Positions 1 to 5,631 of a DNA stretch of 5,645 bases are shown here, piece by piece. Both the position numbers and the translations under genes were made by a program. The number at the start of each line of letters is the position of its first letter. Position 1 is the stretch's first letter. The DNA is from Limnochordia bacterium (GTDB taxonomy: Bacteria; Bacillota; Limnochordia; Darwinibacteriales; DTU012). The notes below the pieces were generated by a model. It worked only from the letters and a program-made list of their open reading frames with translations. It made no database searches and had not been told where the DNA came from. The stretch spans positions 1 to 5,645 of the forward strand of contig SKHL01000195.1 in assembly GCA_007116995.1 (NCBI GenBank), read 5' to 3'.

Positions 1-342
1 GAAAAGTATGCTGGTGCATTCCCGACTTGGCTCGCCCCTGTGCAAGCCAAAATCCTGCCTATTGCCGACACTCATCAGCAATATGCCAAGGACTTGATGG
101 TGAAGCTAAAACAAGCGGGGTTACGGGTTGAGTTGGATATACGGAATGAAAAGATTGGATATAAGATCAGAGAAGCTCAAATGCAAAAGGTGCCCTACAT
201 GCTAGTCATAGGAGATAAAGAAGTAAAAAACCAAGCTGTAGCAGTTCGTTCCCGTAAGGAAGGGGATCTAGGTGCTATTTCAGTGGAGGAGTTAATTAGC
301 TCTTTACTAGAAGAGGTACACACTAAAGCATTGAGCCTTTGA
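1..342 (+). CDS. thrS: Threonyl-tRNA synthetase, C-terminal part (5' end outside window)
   Basis: Frame 1 is open from the first base to TGA at 340-342, giving the last 113 residues of a protein that is usually about 635 residues long. The enzyme charges tRNA-Thr with threonine in the cytoplasm. The visible part is the class II anticodon-binding domain: it opens with GAFPTWLAPVQAKILPI and continues with LDIRNEKIGYKIREAQ and VPYMLVIGDKE. It ends with VRSRKEGDLGAIS, matching the family's closing R-x-R-x-x-x-DLG pattern. The catalytic core and zinc site lie upstream and cannot be checked. A GTG at 40 is internal, not a start, because the conserved GAFPTWLAP segment lies before it. The thrS-infC order is common in both Firmicutes and Enterobacteria. 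Identification is secure. Confidence 0.96.
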   Translation, partial: EKYAGAFPTWLAPVQAKILPIADTHQQYAKDLMVKLKQAGLRVELDIRNEKIGYKIREAQMQKVPYMLVIGDKEVKNQAVAVRSRKEGDLGAISVEELISSLLEEVHTKALSL

Positions 343-354
343 GCTCTAGCTTTT
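325..354 (+). terminator. Possible weak intrinsic terminator after thrS
   Basis: AAAGC (325-329) pairs with GCTTT (349-353), and inside it GAGC (333-336) pairs with GCTC (343-346) around a 6-base loop holding the thrS stop codon. Three or two unpaired bases separate the helices. A short T run (351-354) follows and is partly used in the stem. The geometry suits a terminator separating thrS from the infC promoter, but the stem is short and interrupted, so this is tentative. Confidence 0.4.
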
Positions 355-380
355 ACGATTTGAGGATTTAAACTTCCATG

Positions 381-409
381 TTGACGATGATGCGTAAGTA
401 TGTTATACT
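381..409 (+). promoter_or_regulatory. Sigma-A type promoter of the infC-rpmI-rplT operon
   Basis: TTGACG (381-386) and TATACT (404-409) are separated by exactly 17 bases, each one mismatch from consensus. Transcription should begin around 415-418, placing the whole structured leader in the message. It lies between the thrS end and the leader, where an independent infC operon promoter is expected. Confidence 0.85.
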
Positions 410-416
410 GATTTTG

Positions 417-606
417 GTAAAGCAGAAGCCACCGCTTCTCACCTTGTAACTGGTTTGTGTTTCAGTTGCTTATGTTCACAAGGTTAACAAAATCTCCAGG
501 CTATATTTACTAGAAGATTAACATAGATATTCTGTGTTTATTATTTAGTTTTTATAGTTATCTTATGGTGTTTTTTGTGCGGGTGGCATTTGCCATCCGC
601 TTTTTT
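417..606 (+). promoter_or_regulatory. infC operon leader, L20-leader type attenuator
   Basis: This untranslated region lies between the promoter and infC. Seen directly: a hairpin AGAAGC (424-429)/GCTTCT (434-439) with loop CACC; a second stem pairing ACCTTGTAAC (441-450) with GTTCACAAGGT (474-484), one base bulged; an AT-rich linker; and a terminator at 579-606. GCCACC (428-433) is perfectly complementary to GGTGGC (582-587) in the left arm of the terminator, so the two folds could exclude each other. Known biology: in Bacillus subtilis this operon is autoregulated by L20 binding its leader and causing premature termination. The assignment rests on position and architecture, not a covariance model. 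This leader fills the 290-base gap between thrS and infC. Confidence 0.72.
579..606 (+). terminator. Leader (attenuator) terminator upstream of infC
   Basis: GCGGGTGGC (579-587) pairs with GCCATCCGC (592-600), including one G-U pair, around a 4-base loop, and is followed by six T (601-606). It is a textbook intrinsic terminator placed only 26 bases before the infC start, so it must be conditional. Read as the decision point of the leader. Confidence 0.85.
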
Positions 607-615
607 CAATATATC

Positions 616-635
616 AAGAGGGGTGATAGCACATT
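616..635 (+). promoter_or_regulatory. Extended Shine-Dalgarno and AUU start codon of infC
   Basis: AAGAGGGGTGAT (616-627) closely matches the complement of the 16S rRNA 3' end, with an uninterrupted GGTGAT at its end. The ATT at 633-635 follows after five bases. The frame has an in-frame TAG at 627-629, so translation cannot begin further upstream. From ATT the protein reads SNELRING, as expected for IF3 N-termini. A rare AUU start is a known hallmark of infC and allows IF3 to discriminate against its own message. Confidence 0.9.
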
Positions 636-1211
636 AGCAATGAATTAAGGATTAACGGGGATATTCGTGCCCGAGAGATTCGGGTTGTGGATGACAATGG
701 GGAACAGCTTGGCATTATGAATGCTCGAGATGCACAGAAGATTGCCACGGAGCGCGAATTAGATTTGGTGGAGGTAGCACCAAATGGTCGTCCACCTGTT
801 TGTCGAATCATGGACTATGGTAAGCATAAATATGAGCAGAGCAAGCGTGATAAGGTTGCCAAGAAAAAGCAAAAAGTGGTTACCATTAAGGAAGTACGCA
901 TGAGCCCTAAAATTGATGAACATGACTTCGATGTAAAGCTTCGTAACGCCGAGAAGTTTCTGAGATCTGGCGACAAAGTGAAGGTAACGGTACGTTTTCG
1001 CGGGCGCGAGATTGTCCACTCTGACTTAGCAAGAAAGAAATTGGCTCAAATGGCCAATAGAGTAAACGAAGTCGGAACCGTTGAACGTCCCCCTAAGTTG
1101 GAAGGACGTAATATGATTATGATTTTACTACCTAAAGCAGAAACAGTAAAAACTGAAGGTAAAAAAACAGCAGATGCTATACAAGCTAGTAATCTAGCAC
1201 GAGAAAACTAG
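633..1211 (+). CDS. infC: Translation initiation factor IF-3
   Basis: IF3 binds the 30S subunit, keeps it apart from 50S and checks start codon and initiator tRNA pairing. From the AUU start the product is 192 residues. The N-terminal domain carries LRINGDIRAREIRVVDDNGEQLGIM (split here only for description: LRINGDIRAREIRV, then VDDNGEQLGIM) at about residues 5-28. A basic linker rich in Lys and Arg covers about 62-81, and the C-terminal domain contains KVTVRFRGREIVH around 117-129. A conventional GTG at 687 would give 174 residues but would cut the conserved N-terminus, so the AUU start is preferred. The last ~24 residues (from AETVKTEGKK) form a Lys/Ala-rich tail past the usual domain end, making it longer than many homologues. 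It is the first gene of the infC-rpmI-rplT operon, controlled by the leader upstream and probably by its own AUU codon. Confidence 0.96.
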   Translation: MSNELRINGDIRAREIRVVDDNGEQLGIMNARDAQKIATERELDLVEVAPNGRPPVCRIMDYGKHKYEQSKRDKVAKKKQKVVTIKEVRMSPKIDEHDFDVKLRNAEKFLRSGDKVKVTVRFRGREIVHSDLARKKLAQMANRVNEVGTVERPPKLEGRNMIMILLPKAETVKTEGKKTADAIQASNLAREN

Positions 1212-1245
1212 ATAACAGTTTTTATAATTATGAGGGGGATTTAGT

Positions 1246-1443
1246 ATGCCTAAGATGAAATCCCATAGGGGTGCCGCGAAGCGCTTTAAGATCACTGGAT
1301 CAGGTAAAGTTATGAAAAACCATTCTTTTAGGAGTCATATCTTAGAGAAAAAATCCGCAAAAAGAAAACGTCAATTACGTCATGGCGAAACTCTTAGTGA
1401 TAGTGATGTTAAGCGTGTTAAACGGATGCTTCCGTATGGTTAA
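1246..1443 (+). CDS. rpmI: 50S ribosomal protein L35
   Basis: The 65-residue product is a basic protein of the large ribosomal subunit. It opens with MPKMKSHRGAAKRFKITGSG, the diagnostic L35 N-terminus, followed by KVMKNHSFRSHILEKKSAK and the C-terminal VKRVKRMLPYG. Length is exactly that of the family. GAGGGGGA (1232-1239) is its ribosome binding site, six bases before ATG. It lies 34 bases after infC and 25 bases before rplT, the near-universal infC-rpmI-rplT order, and shares their promoter. Nothing is odd about it. Confidence 0.98.
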   Translation: MPKMKSHRGAAKRFKITGSGKVMKNHSFRSHILEKKSAKRKRQLRHGETLSDSDVKRVKRMLPYG

Positions 1444-1468
1444 ATAGTTAGGATAGGGGGATTATAAC

Positions 1469-1828
1469 ATGTCAAGAGTTAAAGGCGGGACGGTAACACG
1501 TCGTCGTCATAAAAAAATCCTTAAGTTAGCTAAAGGATATTTTGGTGCAAAGAGCAAGATTTTTCGCCCTGCAAATCAGCAGGTTCTCAAATCTCTCTCC
1601 TATGCATATAGAGATCGTCGAGCCAAGAAACGTGACTTCCGCAAGCTTTGGATCACTCGGATTAATGCTGCAGCCAGAATAAACGGTCTTTCCTATAGTC
1701 GTTTTATCTCCGGCTTAAAACGAAATGGTGTAGAAATTAACCGTAAAGTTTTATCAGATTTAGCGGTAAATGATGCACAAGCATTTAGCGAGTTAGCTAC
1801 TGTGGCAAAACAGACCTTAGAAGCATAA
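1469..1828 (+). CDS. rplT: 50S ribosomal protein L20
   Basis: The 119-residue product binds 23S rRNA early in large-subunit assembly and, in Bacillus and E. coli, also represses its own operon by binding the mRNA. The N-terminal basic extension reads MSRVKGGTVTRRRHKKILKL, then AKGYFGAKSKIFRPANQQVLKS, the family signature DRRAKKRDFRKLWITRINAA at about residues 49-68, and NGLSYSRFISGLK. Length agrees with the family. AGGGGGA (1455-1461) precedes ATG by seven bases. It is the last gene of the operon; a strong hairpin follows three bases after the stop codon. Its presence downstream supports reading the infC leader as an L20 target. Confidence 0.98.
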   Translation: MSRVKGGTVTRRRHKKILKLAKGYFGAKSKIFRPANQQVLKSLSYAYRDRRAKKRDFRKLWITRINAAARINGLSYSRFISGLKRNGVEINRKVLSDLAVNDAQAFSELATVAKQTLEA

Positions 1829-1831
1829 TAT

Positions 1832-1873
1832 TCGAATAAATAATCGGGTGGTATCACTCGGTTATTTATTCGA
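1832..1873 (+). terminator. Terminator of the infC-rpmI-rplT operon
   Basis: A 19-bp continuous stem pairs 1832-1850 with 1855-1873 around the loop GTAT; only two pairs are G-U in RNA. The core CGGGTG/CACTCG is flanked by AATAAATAA on the left and TTATTTATT on the right, the A-tract/stem/T-tract layout of an intrinsic terminator. The arms are nearly symmetrical, so it could act on both strands. It ends only 16 bases before the next start codon, leaving no room for a separate promoter between them. Confidence 0.8.
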
Positions 1874-1889
1874 TCTGAGAGGTAACAGT

Positions 1890-2290
1890 ATGAGCACACA
1901 GGTTTCCACTAACAGAGGGAGATTGTTTCGGCGACTCTCGCCGACCCAGTTTGTTGTTTTAGCCTATGCAGGGACGGTTAGTATAGGAGCGACTTTGTTG
2001 CGATTGCCTGCAGCCACTGTTTCAGAAAGCTTATCTTTCGTCGATGCTTTGTTTATGGCGATGAGTGCCATTTGTGTAACGGGGTTAACAGTTATGACGA
2101 TTGGCTCAGAACTGACAGTATTTGGTCAGCTAGTGATCATGGAATTAATCTAAATTGGGGGGCAGTCGGCTAATTATTACTATGTTTTTGGGTCGGACCG
2201 ATGACGCTAGCGCTAGCCCTAGCTCAGCGAGGTAGGGTACAAAGTAGAGTGCGTCTACCTGAAGAGAAAATATCCCTGGTTAGCACATAG
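1890..2290 (+). pseudogene. Decayed TrkH/KtrB potassium channel subunit paralogue
   Basis: Only the two ends of a TrkH/KtrB-family gene survive. From ATG at 1890 (binding site GAGAGG at 1877-1882) the product runs to a TAA at 2151-2153, 87 residues, covering the first membrane helix and the first pore signature SAICVTGLTVM. The intact neighbour has Gln where this TAA falls (LIQVGG there, LI*IGG here), so a CAA to TAA change is likely. After IGG the sequence jumps to LIITMFLGR, matching LIIVLMYVGR near the neighbour's C-terminus; about 950 bases are missing. A further 5-base loss after GGTCG changes frame, and the old C-terminus PMTLALALAQRGRVQSR... then continues to TAG at 2288-2290. Three frames are needed, so a working channel is impossible. 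The two genes have diverged well beyond a recent duplication. A GTG at 1848 is in frame but lies within the terminator stem and lacks a binding site. Confidence 0.9.
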
Positions 2291-2336
2291 TGTTTCTTCC
2301 TTTGTCTGATACTATAAGGTAGAGGAGGAAACACTA
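2288..2336 (+). promoter_or_regulatory. Inverted repeat masking the ktrB ribosome binding site
   Basis: TAGTGTTTCTTCCT (2288-2301) pairs with AGGAGGAAACACTA (2323-2336), 14 pairs with one G-U, and can extend by two or three weaker pairs. The right arm contains the AGGAGG ribosome binding site (2323-2328) and the A of the ATG. The left arm begins at the TAG that ended the upstream paralogue. The pairing is seen in the sequence; control of translation by it is inference. Confidence 0.7.
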
Positions 2337-3670
2337 TGCAAAAAGCTTTACAGTTATTTACTCCTGCCCGAATTTTGGTGTCTGGTTTTCTATTTCTCAT
2401 CTTAATGGGAAGCATCTTATTGAGCTTGCCAATAGTGACCAATGATGGTCAAGGATTGCATCCGATTGACGCTGTTTTTACCGCAACCTCTGCTGTGTGT
2501 GTAACCGGCCTTGTGGTTGTTGATACGGGCACTCATTTTAACCTATTAGGTCAGATGATAATCTTAACCCTGATTCAGGTGGGTGGGTTAGGGTTTATGA
2601 CGGTTACAACGTTAATTGCTTTAGTTCTAGGACGCAAGATTGGTTTGCGACAACGGATTCTTATTCAAGAGTCAATGAATCATCTATCCACTGCTGGCGT
2701 GGTTCGTCTAACTATTCGTGTGATTATGACTACACTACTGATTGAGTCAATAGGTGCTCTGGTTCTATTCTATCGTTTCCTACCCCATATGGATCCAACT
2801 CAAGCTGCCTATTTTGGTATGTTTCATGCCATCTCAGCCTTTGCTAATGCTGGTTTTGATTTAATGGGAGGATTTCGTAGTTTTACAGACTATTCCACTG
2901 ATCTAGTGATTAGTTTTACTCTGCCAATTTTGTTTATCTTAAGCGGTTTGGGATTTCACGTGTTGAGTGATATTTCTACACATCGGCGAGGAGAGGGTCT
3001 ATCCTTGCATAGTAAGGTTGCTCTCAGTATGACAGGATTGCTTATCCTACTCGGTGTGATTGGTTTTTTAGCCCTAGAATGGACAAATCCTGATACGATT
3101 CAGGGACTCAGTGTACCGGGGAAACTCCTAGCCGGATTCTTTCAGGGAGTGACTCCCCGTACAGCCGGTTTTAGCACCCTGGACTATGGTGATCTTCGCC
3201 GTTCAACGCTGTTTTTTATCAGTTTTCTAATGTTTATTGGAGCCTCGCCAGGAGGAACAGGAGGCGGGGTGAAAACTACTACTGTGGCTGCCTTATTGTT
3301 GGCTGTGCGAAGTGAACTAACAGGACGGAGTGAGATCGAGGTATACCAGCGTCGTCTTCCCCATGAAGTGGTGGTACGAGCGTTAGTGATTGTGACAATC
3401 GCCATTTGCCTCATTGTGACGATCACCTTGATTTTGTCTTTGACAGAGCAACAAGATTTTATTATTATTTTTTTTGAAGTTGTATCAGCCTTTGGTACGG
3501 TTGGACTGAGTACAGGGATTACCCCAGATTTATCGTATATAGCCAGGTTTCTAATTATTGTTTTAATGTATGTTGGTCGAGTGGGACCGATGACGCTAGG
3601 CTTAGCTTTAACCCAACGTCACAGCAGATTAAACCGTCGGTTTCCTGAAGAACGTATTGTCGTTGGGTAA
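2336..3670 (+). CDS. ktrB: KtrB/TrkH-family potassium uptake channel subunit
   Basis: This membrane protein forms the K+ pathway of a Ktr system; the family acts as a dimer regulated by a cytoplasmic KtrA ring. The 444 residues match the usual KtrB length (about 445). The four M1-P-M2 repeats are visible by their filter segments: TSAVCVTGL (51-59), ISAFANAGFD (166-175), VTPRTAGFST (272-281) and VSAFGTVGLST (383-393). Each keeps the filter glycine (about 58, 173, 278, 390). GASPGGTGGGVKTTT at 302-316 is the glycine-rich intramembrane gate loop typical of KtrB. The C-terminus VGRVGPMTLGLAL is also typical. AGGAGG at 2323-2328 precedes the ATG by seven bases but is inside an inverted repeat. ktrA begins 12 bases later, so the two form one operon. 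An eight-T run lies at 3468-3475. The family also includes Na+-coupled TrkH; the single-RCK partner favours Ktr. Confidence 0.94.
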   Translation: MQKALQLFTPARILVSGFLFLILMGSILLSLPIVTNDGQGLHPIDAVFTATSAVCVTGLVVVDTGTHFNLLGQMIILTLIQVGGLGFMTVTTLIALVLGRKIGLRQRILIQESMNHLSTAGVVRLTIRVIMTTLLIESIGALVLFYRFLPHMDPTQAAYFGMFHAISAFANAGFDLMGGFRSFTDYSTDLVISFTLPILFILSGLGFHVLSDISTHRRGEGLSLHSKVALSMTGLLILLGVIGFLALEWTNPDTIQGLSVPGKLLAGFFQGVTPRTAGFSTLDYGDLRRSTLFFISFLMFIGASPGGTGGGVKTTTVAALLLAVRSELTGRSEIEVYQRRLPHEVVVRALVIVTIAICLIVTITLILSLTEQQDFIIIFFEVVSAFGTVGLSTGITPDLSYIARFLIIVLMYVGRVGPMTLGLALTQRHSRLNRRFPEERIVVG

Positions 3671-3682
3671 AGGAGGATTGCT

Positions 3683-4357
3683 ATGATATCCAAACGGAGG
3701 GCACGTAATGCCCGGCAGTTTGCGGTGATAGGATTGGGACGATTTGGTTTTAGCTTAGCTCGGACGCTCTATTCTATGGGTAATGAAGTTTTAGCTGTTG
3801 ATTTGGACGAGGAACGGATTCAAGATATGTCCAAGTTTGTCACCCACTCTGTCCAGGCTGACGGCACTGATGAAAATGTCATGCGAAACTTAGGTATCCG
3901 TAATGTTGATGTGGCTATCGTGAGTATTGGCGACTTACAGCCAAGCATTCTAGCTACGCTAATAATGAAGGAACTAGGTGTTAAATACATAGTCGCCAAA
4001 GCCGTTTCTGAGGTTCATGGTAAAGTATTAGAGAAGTTAGGAGCAAACCGAGTGGTATACCCGGAACGCGACATGGGCAATCGAGTCGCCCATAATTTAG
4101 TGTCTGGAAATCTGATTGATTATATTGAGTTAGCACCGAATTATTCCATTATTGAGGTAGTAGCGAAGGATGATTTTGCTGATAAAACCTTAAGAGACAT
4201 AGATTTACGGGCTAAATATGGGATAAATGTGATTGCGGTGAAGCGCAGGAGTAAGATTGATGTGGTGCCGGGTGCAGACTTCTGCATTGCCCGTGGAGAC
4301 ATTTTAGTAGCCATGGGCCCTGATGATAAGCTTGAACAACTTGAGGAGACGGTTTAG
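3683..4357 (+). CDS. ktrA: KtrA, regulatory RCK subunit of the potassium uptake system
   Basis: The 224-residue cytoplasmic protein gates the KtrB channel in response to bound nucleotide. An RCK_N Rossmann domain covers about residues 12-130: VIGLGRFG (15-22) is the G-x-G-x-x-G nucleotide loop and VDLDEE (39-44) holds the acidic residue ending the second strand. An RCK_C domain follows from about 140 (ELAPNYSIIEVV to the end); in Firmicute KtrA homologues this domain binds cyclic di-AMP, but whether it does so here is not visible. One RCK_N/RCK_C pair and this length separate it from TrkA (about 450 residues, two pairs). AGGAGG (3672-3677) sits five bases before ATG. It is 12 bases after ktrB and two bases before the methyltransferase gene. 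Confidence 0.94.
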   Translation: MISKRRARNARQFAVIGLGRFGFSLARTLYSMGNEVLAVDLDEERIQDMSKFVTHSVQADGTDENVMRNLGIRNVDVAIVSIGDLQPSILATLIMKELGVKYIVAKAVSEVHGKVLEKLGANRVVYPERDMGNRVAHNLVSGNLIDYIELAPNYSIIEVVAKDDFADKTLRDIDLRAKYGINVIAVKRRSKIDVVPGADFCIARGDILVAMGPDDKLEQLEETV

Positions 4358-4359
4358 CC

Positions 4360-5166
4360 TTGGAGACGGTCATACTATCTAGTAAACAAAATGAGCGGAT
4401 TAAGTCTATCAAAAGACTGTATAAACGGAAGGTGCGCGATCAAGAGCAGTTAATGCTAGCGGAGGGAATTCGATTAGTAGAAGAGTTAGTGAAAACGCAC
4501 CTACTCACCCAAGTCTTTTATGCTAAGCGGCTGACCCAGAATTCCAGGGGAATGCAACTGTTAACCCTATTGGAAGGAAAGAATATTCCACTGTTTTTCT
4601 GTAGTGACCCAGTTTTTAACGAAGTCAGCGATACAGATACAGCCCAAGGGATTGTTGCCGTAGCTAAACGACCCCAACCCACAGCTGATTGGAACAGAAG
4701 TCAGTGTGATCTAATTCTAATTGTGGATCAAGTCCAGGATCCTGGGAATTTGGGAACGATAATCCGAACGGCTGCTGGAGCTGGAGTTACTGGTCTTTGG
4801 ATCACTAAGGGTACGGTAGATTCTTTTAGTCCTAAGGTAGTTCGTGCTAGCATGGGAGCCATGTTTCAGATTCCATATATGATAGCAACTGGGTCTGACT
4901 GTATTCGAATCTGCCGAACTTTAGGGTATAAACTTGTCGTTACAGATGTCCAGAGAGGAAGAATTCATTACCAATGTGATTTGCGGGGATCAATAGTTCT
5001 AGTAGTTGGGAATGAAGGCCACGGTGTTAGTAACCTGTTTCTACAGGAAGCAGATGAACGATTACTAATCCCTTTGACGAATTCCGTAGAATCTCTCAAT
5101 GTTTCGGTTGCAACCGGGATATTATTGTACGAATCTATGCGGCAAAGGTATTTACAGGAGTTGTAA
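4360..5166 (+). CDS. SpoU/TrmH-family RNA 2'-O-ribose methyltransferase
   Basis: The enzyme transfers methyl from S-adenosylmethionine to a ribose 2'-OH in rRNA or tRNA. An N-terminal substrate-binding domain (about 1-105; NERIKSIKRL, LMLAEGIRLVEE) is followed by the SPOUT knot domain with all three motifs: VDQVQDPGNLGTIIRTAAG at about 122-140 (Asn130, Arg136), LVVGNEGHGVSN at 214-225 (Glu219), and LIPLTNSVESLNVSVATGI at 235-253. The length of 268 is within the RlmB/YsgA-like range. The start is taken as TTG two bases after the ktrA stop, with GAGGAGA (4343-4349) as binding site; no in-frame ATG precedes the conserved NERIKSIKRL. A gene of this kind, ysgA in B. subtilis, commonly sits just before pheS. 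The target nucleotide cannot be told from sequence alone. Confidence 0.92.
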   Translation: METVILSSKQNERIKSIKRLYKRKVRDQEQLMLAEGIRLVEELVKTHLLTQVFYAKRLTQNSRGMQLLTLLEGKNIPLFFCSDPVFNEVSDTDTAQGIVAVAKRPQPTADWNRSQCDLILIVDQVQDPGNLGTIIRTAAGAGVTGLWITKGTVDSFSPKVVRASMGAMFQIPYMIATGSDCIRICRTLGYKLVVTDVQRGRIHYQCDLRGSIVLVVGNEGHGVSNLFLQEADERLLIPLTNSVESLNVSVATGILLYESMRQRYLQEL

Positions 5167-5189
5167 GCTCATCATCCATGTGGTATAAT
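5161..5189 (+). promoter_or_regulatory. Strong extended -10 promoter before the YqzL-like gene
   Basis: TTGTAA (5161-5166) and a perfect TATAAT (5184-5189) are 17 bases apart, with TG at 5181-5182 forming an extended -10. The -35 overlaps the stop codon of the methyltransferase gene. Transcription should start near 5196 and could feed the small gene and, by readthrough, the T-box leader. Confidence 0.82.
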
Positions 5190-5224
5190 TGAGGTAACCT
5201 AATCCGAGGAAGGGTGGCTATTTG

Positions 5225-5335
5225 ATGAACTTAACACCTGAAGTAGTTTGGAAAATCTTTCTAACCACCGGTTCCGTTGCAGCATATTTGCTATATAAAC
5301 AATTAACCACGATGACAAAACGTACTGTGCACTAA
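5225..5335 (+). CDS. YqzL-like small protein
   Basis: A 36-codon frame begins at ATG 5225 behind GAGGAAGGGTGG (5206-5217), a good ribosome binding site seven bases upstream, and a strong promoter. The product contains VWKIFLTTGSVAAYLLYKQL (residues 8-27), resembling the W-x-x-F-x-x-TG-x(3,4)-YLLYK pattern I recall for YqzL-like proteins of Firmicutes, which are about 45 residues long and of unknown function. The remaining tail is short and basic (TTMTKRTVH). The middle is hydrophobic but interrupted by polar residues, so a membrane span is uncertain. It stands alone between the methyltransferase and the pheS leader. Family assignment is from memory of the motif; that it is a real gene is supported mainly by the promoter and binding site. 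Confidence 0.65.
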   Translation: MNLTPEVVWKIFLTTGSVAAYLLYKQLTTMTKRTVH

Positions 5336-5364
5336 TCCATACCATTTATTATTTATTATGACAA

Positions 5365-5603
5365 GCGATGAAAGAGATAAGTATGCTAATAGACCTCACA
5401 GGGAAGGGGAGCCATAGACTGAGAGCTCTCCTGGGATAATACGTTAGTAGAAATTCACTCTTGAGCTGCTAGCTGAAGGTGACCAGTAGGCTAAGCCGGG
5501 TATCCACCGTTATGGATCCGAGTGGGTTATGTAATCATGACCAACTAGGGTGGTACCGCGTTAACTTCTTACGTCCCTAATTATAGGGGTAAGAGGTTTT
5601 TTT
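5365..5603 (+). promoter_or_regulatory. T-box riboswitch, Phe (UUC) specifier, upstream of pheS
   Basis: T-box leaders sense uncharged tRNA and allow readthrough when it accumulates. Stem I closes with AAGAG (5370-5374) pairing CTCTT (5458-5462). AGTA (5379-5382 region) on the left faces GAAATTCA on the right, so the specifier is TTC (5454-5456), a Phe codon, followed by a purine. GGGGAGC (5406-5412) pairs with GCTCTCC (5425-5431) in the upper part. ATCCA/TGGAT around 5501-5517 forms stem III. The conserved T-box AGGGTGGTACCGCG is at 5547-5560; its TGGT bulge would pair with an ACCA tRNA end, agreeing with A73 of tRNA-Phe. TAGGG (5546-5550) and TAGGG (5584-5588) both complement CCCTA (5575-5579), giving the antiterminator and terminator choice. 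Together these identify the downstream gene as pheS, outside the window. No promoter of its own is clear. Confidence 0.95.
5565..5603 (+). terminator. Terminator half of the Phe T-box
   Basis: CTTCTTAC (5565-5572) pairs with GTAAGAGG (5589-5596) and CCCTA (5575-5579) pairs with TAGGG (5584-5588) around the loop ATTA, with two bases bulged, followed by seven T (5597-5603). It is the alternative to the antiterminator formed when uncharged tRNA-Phe binds. Confidence 0.92.
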
Positions 5604-5631
5604 ATTTGAAAATAATGAAAGAAGATACTTT

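Noticed and set aside
614..1019. Open frames on the - strand opposite infC (and similar ones opposite rplT, ktrB and ktrA)
   Set aside because: They overlap clear genes, lack binding sites and recognisable domains, and are shadows of coding sequence.
687..1211. IF3 starting at GTG 687 (174 residues)
   Set aside because: It removes the conserved LRINGDIRAREIRV segment, and no good binding site lies before it, while 633 has an excellent one.
1848..2153. GTG at 1848 as start of the trkH remnant
   Set aside because: It lies in the terminator stem and lacks a binding site; ATG 1890 has GAGAGG at proper spacing.
1890..2153. The 87-residue N-terminal fragment as a functional small membrane protein
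   Set aside because: It stops in the middle of the first repeat at a site where the family has Gln, and the matching C-terminal remnant downstream shows simple gene decay.
1829..2335. Cyclic di-AMP (ydaO-type) riboswitch before the potassium genes
   Set aside because: Such leaders control ktr genes in Bacillus, but the space is filled by a simple terminator hairpin and the trkH remnant; I see no ydaO-like motifs.
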